Assembly (NCBI GenBank): GCA_000169115.1
Contig: AAVV01000002.1
Coordinates: 124,001 to 188,000, forward strand
DNA length: 64,000 bases
Direction: 5' to 3'
From: a marine gamma proteobacterium HTCC2080
GTDB taxonomy: Bacteria; Pseudomonadota; Gammaproteobacteria; Pseudomonadales; Halieaceae
In this document: positions 27,317 to 36,190 of the stretch, piece by piece
Numbering within the stretch: position 1 is the stretch's first letter
Layout of the letters: every line of letters starts with the position of its first letter
The notes under the pieces: generated by a model
Seen by the model: the letters and a program-made list of their open reading frames with translations, nothing else
Told to the model about the DNA's origin: nothing
The model's database searches: none
Program-made: the position numbers and the translations under genes

Positions 27317-29354
27317 TGTTTTCCCCTGATGCGCTGTACCAGATAGGTGACGACCATGCGCGTTCCTGAATAGTCGCTGGCAGGTCTGAGCGAGGTTTTT
27401 CGCCGGCGCGGATGGCATCCCATGTAGACCAGCGACACACTGGATTCTCCAGTACGCGCACGTAATAAAATGCTTCTTGCCCGGCGGTAAAGTCAGGGTC
27501 TTGCCATAATGTTTTAAGCTCGCTTGCACCCACATTGGCTGTTCTGGAGCAATCATCCAGGTTCACTTGCGCGCCGTTGTCCGGGCAACGATGGGTCTGT
27601 GGATCAACACTCAAGCCATCGGAGCAGGCCACATCAAACACCTGTTCCTGGTGTTCACCGTTTTCAAGCCAGCCTTTGATAATTTGCACGCGTTGCAAAT
27701 TGGCGGTATTCGGGTCAGCTACGGCCCAGGTCAGGAAAGTGGGGGCGCGGTCATTGCTGGCTTGCAAGGTGCTACCCATCGTAGCTCCGTTTTTGTAAGC
27801 GGTGCCGATAAGCTCATGGCTGTCCAGCTGTACATTGGCCAGATCGTAGCCAGCGAAAAATCTCACCTTCATCCGAGTGCCGCTAGTAGCGAATGTTTCC
27901 TTGCGGCGCAGCGCATCATAAATGGCTTCACGGGTATTATTCTCTGCCCATACCCCAGCAATACCCGAAGCCCCCCAGTACTTGTAGTTCTGGAAATTCA
28001 AATAAGTCTCGCCGTCTACCTCATCAATCATTTCGGGCGCGGCCAATTTGATCAGGGTGCCGTAGAGAAAGCTTGCAGGTACAGAGCCGCGCTTTTCCGG
28101 GGTAGCGTCCAAACTGCCAATTTTACCGAAGTAGTTATCCTCCTCCAGTGCAGCGGCGGCTGTGTGCGTATCGCTGGAACCGATGACGCCAAATTGGTAA
28201 GGGTTGGCGTTATTGGCTTCTGCCATGGCAAGACCGCGCTGCCATGCGTTTCGCACATAGCTGCCCTTGGGCTCACTGGGTAAAGTAGAAGCTACCCGCA
28301 GGGGAGAAATTCCGAAATTGGCCCACTCATCGTTTTTTGATAGGAGCGGATGCGTGTCAGACGTGCCTTTAACCTGAGTAATTTCGACCAGGGGTTCGTT
28401 GCGCATTCGCTGGTCTGCGTATTCTTGATCGATATTGTTTCCGGACCAATCGGTAAACGCGAACATCGCACCGTTGGAGCCATTGCTGTTATGCGGAATC
28501 GCCAAGCTTTCTATGCCTTGGTCGCGCAGGTTATCCATCCAGTCCCAGAGACCTTCGGGATTGATGCTGTTCAGGCGGGAGAAGGGTACAGCGGGCAAAC
28601 TGTCCGAGCCGCGGAAAATAACGTTGCGGTGCAGATTTTGCTTATCCCCGGAACTGCTGGTGTATTCATAAGCCGCAAATGTGGTGAACTGGCCAGGTTG
28701 GTAAGCGGCGTTGGCGGCTTCCACTGTCTCAATCCACGCTGATTTGCTGACCTTGTTAACGGTGGCGTTGTCGAATGTGCCGTCGAGCAGGTTGGCGACC
28801 ACGTCACTGAAAAAATGGTTGAAGATAAGATTTCTTTTGGCCATATCGAACAGCCCACCATCAACCGAATCATTGATGTTGTGGTAGGACTCTGACAGTT
28901 CGTATTGCGAGAATTCTGTACTGGTGTCGGCGGCCTCGTTCACCAGACCCAGCATGATTGCATGATCGGTCACCGCGTAAAAATCCAATGGTTGTGCCAG
29001 CTGTACTTCAAAGCCGCCGGGATGCAAGATCGCCTCACCCTGAGCATAACGGTAAGCATCTGCTGGAGTGGCGGTTGTACCAAAAGCCGAGGCATCAAAA
29101 GACAGCGTCGTATGCACATGCAGATCGCCGAAGTAGGCATTGCGATCCGGGTTGGACTCCAGTCGACTGCTGTCAGTATCTGGCAGGGGCGGGAATGAAA
29201 TGATCTCATTCTCCGCTGGAATAACGGTGTTCGTTGTACGGTAGTACTCACGCGCCTCAAGTCTCTTTTGTTCCGTCGCTTGGTCGCCGGAACAGGCACT
29301 GATCAACGCAATAGCGGCTAACACACCTGTACTGTAAAACACTCGATAGATCAT
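27300..29354 (-). CDS. DUF3604 lipoprotein (PHP-like metal-dependent hydrolase), copy A
   Basis: Family of unknown function related to PHP phosphoesterases. Lipoprotein signal with lipobox LISAC; I start at the ATG at 29354 because AGGGGAA precedes it (684 aa). PHP-type metal ligands are visible: GDLHVHTTLSF (HxH), FYAVTDHA (DH), a Glu in AAYEYTSS, LAIPHNSN and GVIGSSDTHT. Toward the end lies the segment AVADPNTANLQRVQIIKGWL and the family tail PATIQERAWSSPIW. It is clearly more distant from copies B and C than they are from each other. It lies between the DJ-1/PfpI gene and the sulfatase, so it probably acts in the periplasm on the same compound. Confidence 0.82.
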   Translation of the reverse strand: MIYRVFYSTGVLAAIALISACSGDQATEQKRLEAREYYRTTNTVIPAENEIISFPPLPDTDSSRLESNPDRNAYFGDLHVHTTLSFDASAFGTTATPADAYRYAQGEAILHPGGFEVQLAQPLDFYAVTDHAIMLGLVNEAADTSTEFSQYELSESYHNINDSVDGGLFDMAKRNLIFNHFFSDVVANLLDGTFDNATVNKVSKSAWIETVEAANAAYQPGQFTTFAAYEYTSSSGDKQNLHRNVIFRGSDSLPAVPFSRLNSINPEGLWDWMDNLRDQGIESLAIPHNSNGSNGAMFAFTDWSGNNIDQEYADQRMRNEPLVEITQVKGTSDTHPLLSKNDEWANFGISPLRVASTLPSEPKGSYVRNAWQRGLAMAEANNANPYQFGVIGSSDTHTAAAALEEDNYFGKIGSLDATPEKRGSVPASFLYGTLIKLAAPEMIDEVDGETYLNFQNYKYWGASGIAGVWAENNTREAIYDALRRKETFATSGTRMKVRFFAGYDLANVQLDSHELIGTAYKNGATMGSTLQASNDRAPTFLTWAVADPNTANLQRVQIIKGWLENGEHQEQVFDVACSDGLSVDPQTHRCPDNGAQVNLDDCSRTANVGASELKTLWQDPDFTAGQEAFYYVRVLENPVCRWSTWDAIRAGEKPRSDLPATIQERAWSSPIWYSASGENNYFVN

Positions 29355-29409
29355 TGAGCTTCCCCTGCCTTTATTATTTTTTGTTGCTATTTGTTTGACT
29401 TGATGTCGC

Positions 29410-30264
29410 CTATTGGCGAGCGATAATGGCAATCATCTTTTGCGCGGTTTCCAAACCTGAGTTTTGATTCTGCCCGGTGATAAAGCGCTGCTCTGCATCG
29501 ATGGCCACGTGCGTCGCCAAAACATCGCGAAACGCCGTTTGGCTTTCAAATACCGCACCGGCTTTACGCAGCTCCGTTTCTGGATGCAGCGGAGTCAGTT
29601 CAATGTTCAGCTCTTTGAGCTGCTTGTCGGTGACGCCTGTCATGGCACGACCCGCTATCAGCTTGTTGCCGTTAAGGTCTTTTACGTTGATAAAGCCCAG
29701 GGCACCGTGGCAGACAGAACCCATGAGTGGCTCTTTAGCGCCGTAATAGGCATCACCTATTTTATTTGCTAACTCTTCTGAATAACCCAAGTCGTAAGCT
29801 GCACCCCAACCGCCGACAATAAAAATGGCGTCGTACTGGTTGAAATCGACGTCATCTATACGCAGGGAGTTTTCCACCTTGGCGAGTAGAATGGGGTCAT
29901 CGAGGTAACGCTTGTCTTCAGGGCTGATCATGACACGGCCCAGGCCGCTAGGGTCCACTGGAATTTGACCGCCCTTAATGCTGGCGACATCAATCTGCAT
30001 GCCGGCATCCAGGTAGCTGTAATAGGGGTGTGTCAACTCTGAAAGAGCGATACCGGTAGCTTTACCCGTTGTTTCCCCCGGAGCATTTAGCACCCCGTGA
30101 CTGGTGGTTACTATGAGTGCGCGCATGCCGGCAGGCAGTTGATGGGTTTCGCCTGTGTATTCCGGGTGTAAGCCAGCCTTGTGCATGATGGTCGGTAATG
30201 CAATGACAAATACTGCGATAGCGACAACGAACGCAGCCCCAACTTTAAGCATTGTGTTTTTCAT
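29410..30264 (-). CDS. DJ-1/PfpI-family protein, membrane-anchored
   Basis: Class I glutamine-amidotransferase-like fold of the DJ-1/PfpI superfamily. The nucleophile-elbow cysteine is in GSVCHGALGF, and FIVGGWGAAYDLGY precedes it, the usual arrangement in Hsp31-like members. The N-terminus is a single hydrophobic segment (VGAAFVVAIAVFVIALPTIM), so the protein is anchored in or exported across the inner membrane. I chose the ATG at 30264 (284 aa) because AGAGG precedes it and longer frames run into the monooxygenase gene. It starts 16 bases after that gene. Members include glyoxalase III, deglycase-like and hydratase activities; the role here, perhaps handling a reactive carbonyl, is inference. 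Confidence 0.78.
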   Translation of the reverse strand: MKNTMLKVGAAFVVAIAVFVIALPTIMHKAGLHPEYTGETHQLPAGMRALIVTTSHGVLNAPGETTGKATGIALSELTHPYYSYLDAGMQIDVASIKGGQIPVDPSGLGRVMISPEDKRYLDDPILLAKVENSLRIDDVDFNQYDAIFIVGGWGAAYDLGYSEELANKIGDAYYGAKEPLMGSVCHGALGFINVKDLNGNKLIAGRAMTGVTDKQLKELNIELTPLHPETELRKAGAVFESQTAFRDVLATHVAIDAEQRFITGQNQNSGLETAQKMIAIIARQ

Positions 30265-30280
30265 GGTTTGGCCTCTGATG

Positions 30281-31735
30281 TCAACGAAATTCCAGTTCGC
30301 TGTATTTGTTACGGTTAAATTCCAGGCTGGCATAGTCCTTGGTGTAGCTGTCGTTATTCTTCCAGGGCTTCCTGTCACCGTTCTTGGGCATGATGTCGCG
30401 CGCTCGCAATACGTAGCCTGCATCAAAGTCCAGTAGTGGCACTTCTTTCATTTCACCGCTTAGCGTTGGAATGACGGAGCTATAGCCACCGCGCTTCATC
30501 TTCTTGAGTAGCCCGCAGACGTATTTGGCGGTGAGGTCGGTTTTCAGCGTCCAGGAGGAATTTGTGTAACCCACGCTCATGGCTAAATTGGGTACGCCTT
30601 CGAGCATCATCCCACGGTAAACAAAGCGCTCTGTCGGATCGACTTCCTCACCGTCGATGCGGAAGGCAATATCGCCACCGAACTTCAGTTTCAGGCCGGT
30701 AGCTATGACAACGATGTCTGCGTCCAACTGATTGCCGGATTTAAGGGCGATACCTGAGCTATTGAAGTGATCGATGTGATCAGTCACCACTTCGGCTTTG
30801 CCTTCACGGATGGCGGCGAACATATCCCCATCGGGCACCGCACACAGGCGTTGATCCCAGGGGTTATAGTTGGGCGTGAAGTGGGTATCCACGTCGTAAT
30901 CTGGGCCCAATTCCTCACGCACCTGGTTGAGTAAGTATCGGCGTAAGCCCCTGGGCTTCTTTCTGGATAAGCGATAGATGTATTGCTGAAGTAATACTTT
31001 CTTCCAGCGGATGGAGCGGAACACCCAGCTACTCGGCATGAATTTACTCAAGGGTTTGAGCCAGGGATCTTCGGCGGGCACATTGGCTATATAGGTGGGT
31101 GAGCGCTGTAGCATTACTAAACTGGCGGTGTCATTAGCCATGCTCGGGATCAGTGTTACCGCCGTAGCGCCACTGCCAATGACGACAACACGCTTGTCTT
31201 TATAATCTAGCTGCTCTGGCCAGAACTGGGGGTGAACAATCTCCCCTTGAAAGTCATCTATTCCGTCAAATTCAGGGGTATAACCCTGCTTGTAGTCGTA
31301 GTAGCCGGTGCAACTGAGAATAAAGCGGCAGCGGATGGCCAGCTGCTCTTCACCGTCGGACCGAACCACTGTCACTGTCCAGAGTTTATCTTGTGAACAC
31401 CAGTGGGCCGACACGACCTTGTGGTTGTAGCGGATATGCTGATTAAGATCGTACTCGTCTGCCGCTTCTCGGATGTAGTTGAGAATACTGTCGCCGTCAG
31501 CGATGGCGGATTTGTCAGTCCAGGGCTTAAAGCCATAACTGTAGGTGTACATATCGCTGTCTGAGCGAATGCCCGGGTAGCGGAACAAGTCCCAGGTGCC
31601 GCCGCTCACTGCGCGGGCCTCCAGTATGGCAAGGCTCAGTTCTGGCATGGTGCGGCGCAACTGGCAGGCACTGCCGATACCAGCAAGGCCGGCGCCTACC
31701 ACAAGAACGTCAACGAATTCGACATTTTCAGTCAT
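30281..31735 (-). CDS. Flavin-containing monooxygenase, Baeyer-Villiger type
   Basis: NADPH- and FAD-dependent oxygenase expected to insert oxygen next to a ketone, giving an ester or lactone. The 484-aa protein shows the FAD motif GAGLAGIG (residues 14-21), the type I Baeyer-Villiger fingerprint FxGxxxHxxxWP as F162-G164-H168-W172-P173, and the NADPH motif GSGATA near 187. FRYPGIRSDSDMYTYSYGF resembles EthA and cyclic-ketone monooxygenases. It is the first gene of its unit, with the locus promoter element about 60 bases upstream, and the only oxygenase in the region, so it is a likely key step. The ketone substrate is unknown. Confidence 0.88.
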   Translation of the reverse strand: MTENVEFVDVLVVGAGLAGIGSACQLRRTMPELSLAILEARAVSGGTWDLFRYPGIRSDSDMYTYSYGFKPWTDKSAIADGDSILNYIREAADEYDLNQHIRYNHKVVSAHWCSQDKLWTVTVVRSDGEEQLAIRCRFILSCTGYYDYKQGYTPEFDGIDDFQGEIVHPQFWPEQLDYKDKRVVVIGSGATAVTLIPSMANDTASLVMLQRSPTYIANVPAEDPWLKPLSKFMPSSWVFRSIRWKKVLLQQYIYRLSRKKPRGLRRYLLNQVREELGPDYDVDTHFTPNYNPWDQRLCAVPDGDMFAAIREGKAEVVTDHIDHFNSSGIALKSGNQLDADIVVIATGLKLKFGGDIAFRIDGEEVDPTERFVYRGMMLEGVPNLAMSVGYTNSSWTLKTDLTAKYVCGLLKKMKRGGYSSVIPTLSGEMKEVPLLDFDAGYVLRARDIMPKNGDRKPWKNNDSYTKDYASLEFNRNKYSELEFR

Positions 31736-31769
31736 GGGTGTGTTTTTCGGTCGTGTTTCGAGTGCTGGC

Positions 31770-31816
31770 AGTATAAGTGTCGCTCACGGGCCCCGGTATA
31801 TCATATCCGGACATGG
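31770..31816 (-). promoter_or_regulatory. Locus promoter 3: monooxygenase-to-AraC unit
   Basis: Minus-strand element CCATGTCCGGATATGATATA at 31816-31797, with TATACT as -10 at 31775-31770, 24 bp after TATGAT. The predicted leader is about 28 bases. Confidence 0.7.
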
Positions 31817-31910
31817 TATTTGAGCGCTCGAGCAAGAGCACAAATGTGCGTGCCAGAATAGGGCAGGTATCCTGAGTCTGTTCCGAGTTTGGAGGCTGAA
31901 GTTCTCGACA

Positions 31911-31956
31911 GATTGTCCGAATATGATACTCACAGGCAGGAGCGTGTAGATATACT
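31911..31956 (+). promoter_or_regulatory. Locus promoter 4: DUF3604B-to-GST unit
   Basis: Element GATTGTCCGAATATGATACT at 31911-31930, with TATACT as -10 at 31951-31956, 23 bp after TATGAT. No -35 hexamer is seen; the element itself overlaps the -35 position, as in activator-dependent promoters. Confidence 0.75.
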
Positions 31957-32016
31957 CCAGTTCACCTAAGAAGATTGAACTTCCCGGGTCCTGGCCATCT
32001 GGTGAGAGGCAGTGTC

Positions 32017-34098
32017 ATGTTGAAAAAATTTGCTCTGGGGGCGTTTGTTGTCCTTGCTCTGGGCGTTGGCGTCGCTGCCGTTAAATTTCTGATCCCCATG
32101 GTTACCGTTCTCGATAAGGTTGGGCCCGGCACCGCACCGCGCGACCTTGCTCAGCAGGATGACAGCAAGGTGGTGACGCCCTATCTCAAAGCCTATGCGG
32201 AGCCTGCCCCAGAGCAGCCGACTGCCGATACTATGGCTCCCGGTTCTATGGCTCCCGGTTCTATGGCTACCGGTGAGGCGAACCTCTATTGGGGCGAGTT
32301 GCATCTGCACACCACGGAAAGTTTTGATGCCAGTATGATGGGCAATAAACTCAGTATTGAAGATGCCTATCGTTTCGCCAAAGGTGATCCCCTGGTGGGC
32401 CCCGGAGGTGAGACTATGCAGTTGAGTCGTCCCCTGGATTTTGTCGCGATTACCGATCACGCAGAAGGTTTCGGTACCCGGACACACTGCTCCGAACCAA
32501 ACCTGTCGCTGCGCGAACGCGCGACTTGTTGGTTGATGGGCATGGACAACCCTGCCTTATTCTCTATTTTTGTCGATGGGGCTCGTGGTACAGCCGAAGC
32601 TGGCGATCCTTCGCACCCAGCGGGTGTTTATCAAGCCAAGCTCCGTCAGCCTCTCGATATTAGCCAAATGCCTACCTGTAAAGGGGGCAAGGATGCGGCT
32701 CAACGGTGTTATGACAATACCTACAGGGATTGGGCACGTTATGTCCGGCTTGCGGATGACTATTACGAACCCGGAGAGTTAACCACACTGATTGCTTACG
32801 AGTTTTCTCCAGGATTGCCGGATCAGGGCAAGCACCATCGCAATGTTATTTACCGCTCCAACATTGTACCTGAACGGGCCATTTCCAGCTTTGATGTACC
32901 CAATGCCATTGAGTTGTGGAAGGGGCTTGAGGCGACTTGTGATAAAGCCGACGGCTGTGACTTTTTGACCATACCCCATAATCCGAATAAGGCCTGGGGC
33001 CTGACCTATTCGCGCTACACCTGGGATGGCCAGCAATACGGCGAGGACGACTGGCGTTTGCGACAAAAGCGCGAACCCCTAACGGAAATTTTTCAGATCA
33101 AAGGCTCGCAGGAATGTGCGCTGGGCGTCGGCGCAACGGATGAAGAATGTGCGTTCGCGCAGGTTATGGACCCATGCCAACCGGGAGAGACGACCGGCTG
33201 CGCCTTCCAAACCGGCTTCGTTCGCCAGGGTATGAAGGTGGGTCTGGAGCTTGAGATGGAGTTTGGTTTCAACCCCCTGCAAAATGGATTTGTCGCGGCC
33301 ACTGATAGCCATAACTCCAATCCCGGGGATGTGGAGGAGTGGGACTACCGTGGATCGGCAGGCACGGTTCAATCTCCCGCATTGCGCCGCGTTAGGCACA
33401 CAAACAAGGGCGAGAAAGCGTACAAGTCCTCGCTGAAATTCAACACCTCGGGTGGCCTGGCCGCAGTTTGGGCACCCGAAAATACCCGGGAAGCCATTTT
33501 TGACGCGCTTGCACGCCGCGAAACCTATGCCACCTCGGGGCCTCGCATCGCGGTGCGTTTTTATGCCGGTCGGGACATCGATCAGGCGATGATAGACGCT
33601 CCAGGCCTGGTGCAACACCTGGAAGCTGCAGCCGTGCCTATGGGGTCGGTTCTTTCGACCGGCCAACAGTCAGGGTCGCCGGAGTTTCTTGTCTGGGCAA
33701 TTCGCGATCCCATGGATGCCCCACTACAACGTATTCAAATGGTCAAGGGCTGGATAGATGACGCGGGTCAAACCCATGAAAAGGTAGTCGATATTGCATG
33801 CTCTGACGGCCTGCAAGTAGATCCGGCAACAGGTCGCTGCCTGGACAATGGCGCCAGTGTTGATCTGGCAAGTTGCCAGTTTAGTACAGGTTCCGGCGCC
33901 ACAGAGCTAAAAACCCTTTGGCGTGATCCGGATTACGCCCCAGATCAAAGTGCTTTCTACTATGTGCGCGTGTTAATGAATCCCACTTGTCGCTGGTCAA
34001 GCTTTGATGCTATTCGCCTTGGCAGAGAACCTGACCCGAGTGTACCGGCAACCATTCAGGAAAGAGCATGGTCCTCGCCGATCTGGTCAGGCGGTTAA
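32017..34098 (+). CDS. DUF3604 protein (PHP-like), copy B
   Basis: Second member of the family in the locus, 693 aa from the ATG at 32017, which gives an N-terminal hydrophobic helix (FALGAFVVLALGVGVAAV) that anchors or exports it. A variable Pro/Ala-rich spacer with a short MAPGS repeat follows. Metal-site motifs are WGELHLHTTESF, FVAITDHAEGFG, AYEFSPG, TIPHNPNKAWG and ATDSHNSNPGD. Paired cysteines in ECALGVGATDEECAF and CQPGETTGC suggest disulfides, consistent with a periplasmic location. It heads the long plus-strand unit and is a close tandem paralogue of copy C, 23 bases downstream. Enzymatic activity is likely from the intact motifs; the substrate is unknown. Confidence 0.82.
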   Translation: MLKKFALGAFVVLALGVGVAAVKFLIPMVTVLDKVGPGTAPRDLAQQDDSKVVTPYLKAYAEPAPEQPTADTMAPGSMAPGSMATGEANLYWGELHLHTTESFDASMMGNKLSIEDAYRFAKGDPLVGPGGETMQLSRPLDFVAITDHAEGFGTRTHCSEPNLSLRERATCWLMGMDNPALFSIFVDGARGTAEAGDPSHPAGVYQAKLRQPLDISQMPTCKGGKDAAQRCYDNTYRDWARYVRLADDYYEPGELTTLIAYEFSPGLPDQGKHHRNVIYRSNIVPERAISSFDVPNAIELWKGLEATCDKADGCDFLTIPHNPNKAWGLTYSRYTWDGQQYGEDDWRLRQKREPLTEIFQIKGSQECALGVGATDEECAFAQVMDPCQPGETTGCAFQTGFVRQGMKVGLELEMEFGFNPLQNGFVAATDSHNSNPGDVEEWDYRGSAGTVQSPALRRVRHTNKGEKAYKSSLKFNTSGGLAAVWAPENTREAIFDALARRETYATSGPRIAVRFYAGRDIDQAMIDAPGLVQHLEAAAVPMGSVLSTGQQSGSPEFLVWAIRDPMDAPLQRIQMVKGWIDDAGQTHEKVVDIACSDGLQVDPATGRCLDNGASVDLASCQFSTGSGATELKTLWRDPDYAPDQSAFYYVRVLMNPTCRWSSFDAIRLGREPDPSVPATIQERAWSSPIWSGG
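32233..32271 (+). repeat. In-frame 15-bp tandem repeat (MAPGS)
   Basis: Two identical copies of ATGGCTCCCGGTTCT and a third diverging copy (ATGGCTACCGGT) inside the spacer of DUF3604 copy B. Copy C lacks it. Confidence 0.85.
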
Positions 34099-34121
34099 AT
34101 TGAAATGAGGGCTGTAAAGTC

Positions 34122-36158
34122 GTGAAGAAACTTGGATTGGCCGCGCTGATTATCATGCTCCTGTTGATTGGCGTTGTTGCTGTCGGCAACCACCTTATCC
34201 TCGACAAGATAGGGCCGGAATCTGTGCCGCGGGATTTAGCTTTGCAAGACGACAGTAAGGTTGTGGCTCCGGTTGTTCAACCTGCTGCCAATGGTGAGGC
34301 GCCCAGCAGCGGTGGGGAATTGAATCTGTATTGGGGCGAGTTGCATCTGCATACCGCCGAAAGTTTTGACTCCTCAATGATGGGAAATAAACTGGGTATT
34401 GAAGACGCTTACCGTTTCGCTAAGGGCGAACCCTTGATAGGCGCTGGCGGTGAGACCATGCAGTTGAGTCGCCCTCTGGATTTTGTGGCAATTACCGATC
34501 ACGCCGAAGGCTTTGGTAGTCGTACGCACTGCGATGATCCAAATTTGTCGCTGTTCGAGCGTGCGGCCTGCTGGGTCATGGCTCAGGATAACCCGATATT
34601 TTTATCCCTGATTGTTGAGGGCGCTCGAGGTGAAGGTGAACCTGGCGAGCTCTCACTGCCGACCGGTGTCTACCAGCCTAAAGCTCGCAAAGTGCCCGGT
34701 GTGGACAGATTTCCTACCTGTAAATGGGGCGATAGCACAGTCGAGCGCTGTTATGACAATGTCAGTACGGATTGGGCGCGCTATGTCCAGCTAGCCGATG
34801 ACTATTACGAACCCGGACAGCTCACCACGCTGGTAGCCTACGAGTTTTCACCGGGTATGCCAGATCAGGGTAAACACCATCGCAATGTAATTTTCCGTTC
34901 TAATAGTGTGCCTGAGCGGGCGATCTCCAGTATTGATGTGCCCAATGCTATTGAACTCTGGAAAGGGCTTGAAGCTACTTGCGATAAAGCATATGGCTGC
35001 GATTTTTTGACCATGCCCCATAACCCCAATAAAGCTTGGGGGCTGACATATTCCCGTTATGCCTATGATGGTAAGCAATACACTGAAGACGATTGGCGCC
35101 TGCGTCAGCGACGTGAGCCTTTGACTGAGATTTACCAGAATAAAGGCGCATCAGAATGCGCGTTGGGTGTTGGCGCCACGGATGAAGAGTGCGCCTTTGC
35201 ACAGGTCCTGGACCCCTGCCAGCCGGGTGAGACCACTGGCTGTGCCTTTGAAACAGGGTTCGTTCGGGACGGCTTGAAGGTGGGTTTAGAGCTTGAGCAA
35301 GAGTTGGGTTTCAACCCTCTACAAATTGGCTTTATTGCTGCCACTGACGGTCACAACGCCAACCCTGGGGATGTTGAGGAGTGGGACTTTCGTGGGACGG
35401 TAGGCACAATTTCTTCACCAGCAGTGCGCCGCATGAGCGCTACTAACCTGGGTGATAAAGCGTACCGATCCATGCTCAAGTTTCATACTCCGGGCGGCTT
35501 GGCCGCAGTCTGGGCCCCCGAAAATACCCGCGAAGCCATTTTTGATGCCCTCGCACGTCGGGAAACCTATGCTACCTCGGGGCCACGTATCGGGCTGCGT
35601 TTTTATGCCGCTAGGGGTATCGATCAAGCAATGATCGACGCGCCCGACCTTGTTCAACACCTGGAAGCTGAAGCTGTGTCTATGGGGGCGGTGCTTCCGT
35701 ACAGCCAGCGGCCAGACCAACAGTCAGAGTCTCCGGCGTTCCTTGTCTGGGCAACTCGGGATCCCCTGGATGCGCCGCTGCAGCGGGTGCAAATGGTGAA
35801 AGGCTGGATCGATGATGCAGGCCAGACACATGAAAACGTGGTCGATATTGCCTGCGCCGATGGCCTGCAAGTTGATCCGGCCACCGGCCGCTGCCCTGAT
35901 AATGGCGCCAGCGTTGATTTGTCCACCTGTCAGTACAGTGCTGGCTCCGGTGCTACTGAATTAAAAACCCTTTGGCGCGACCCGGATTACGATCAGAATC
36001 AAAGCGCTTTTTACTATGTGCGCGTGTTAATGAATCCAACCTGTCGTTGGTCCAGTTATGACGCCATTCGCCTCGGCAGAGAACCCGACCCGAGTGTACC
36101 GGCAACCATTCAGGAGCGAGCCTGGTCTTCGCCGACTTGGGTTGGCGGTCAACCCTGA
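34122..36158 (+). CDS. DUF3604 protein (PHP-like), copy C
   Basis: 678-aa tandem paralogue of copy B, starting at GTG 34122. It has the same layout: membrane helix (LAALIIMLLLIGVVAVGNHL), short spacer, then WGELHLHTAESF, FVAITDHAEGFG, AYEFSPG, TMPHNPNKAWG and ATDGHNANPGD. The tail DPSVPATIQERAWSSPTW is almost identical to copy B. By eye the two are roughly four-fifths identical along most of their length, so the duplication is fairly recent. Differences cluster in the spacer and in the insert after CWVMAQDNP, suggesting change in specificity rather than decay. All metal ligands are kept. Confidence 0.82.
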   Translation: MKKLGLAALIIMLLLIGVVAVGNHLILDKIGPESVPRDLALQDDSKVVAPVVQPAANGEAPSSGGELNLYWGELHLHTAESFDSSMMGNKLGIEDAYRFAKGEPLIGAGGETMQLSRPLDFVAITDHAEGFGSRTHCDDPNLSLFERAACWVMAQDNPIFLSLIVEGARGEGEPGELSLPTGVYQPKARKVPGVDRFPTCKWGDSTVERCYDNVSTDWARYVQLADDYYEPGQLTTLVAYEFSPGMPDQGKHHRNVIFRSNSVPERAISSIDVPNAIELWKGLEATCDKAYGCDFLTMPHNPNKAWGLTYSRYAYDGKQYTEDDWRLRQRREPLTEIYQNKGASECALGVGATDEECAFAQVLDPCQPGETTGCAFETGFVRDGLKVGLELEQELGFNPLQIGFIAATDGHNANPGDVEEWDFRGTVGTISSPAVRRMSATNLGDKAYRSMLKFHTPGGLAAVWAPENTREAIFDALARRETYATSGPRIGLRFYAARGIDQAMIDAPDLVQHLEAEAVSMGAVLPYSQRPDQQSESPAFLVWATRDPLDAPLQRVQMVKGWIDDAGQTHENVVDIACADGLQVDPATGRCPDNGASVDLSTCQYSAGSGATELKTLWRDPDYDQNQSAFYYVRVLMNPTCRWSSYDAIRLGREPDPSVPATIQERAWSSPTWVGGQP

Positions 36159-36190
36159 AATTAATAACAAATAATAAGGAGCGCGGGGTT

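Noticed and set aside
27418-27556. Long N-terminal extension of the sulfatase
   Set aside because: It lies wholly within the conserved DUF3604 C-terminus on another frame and is best explained as a shadow.
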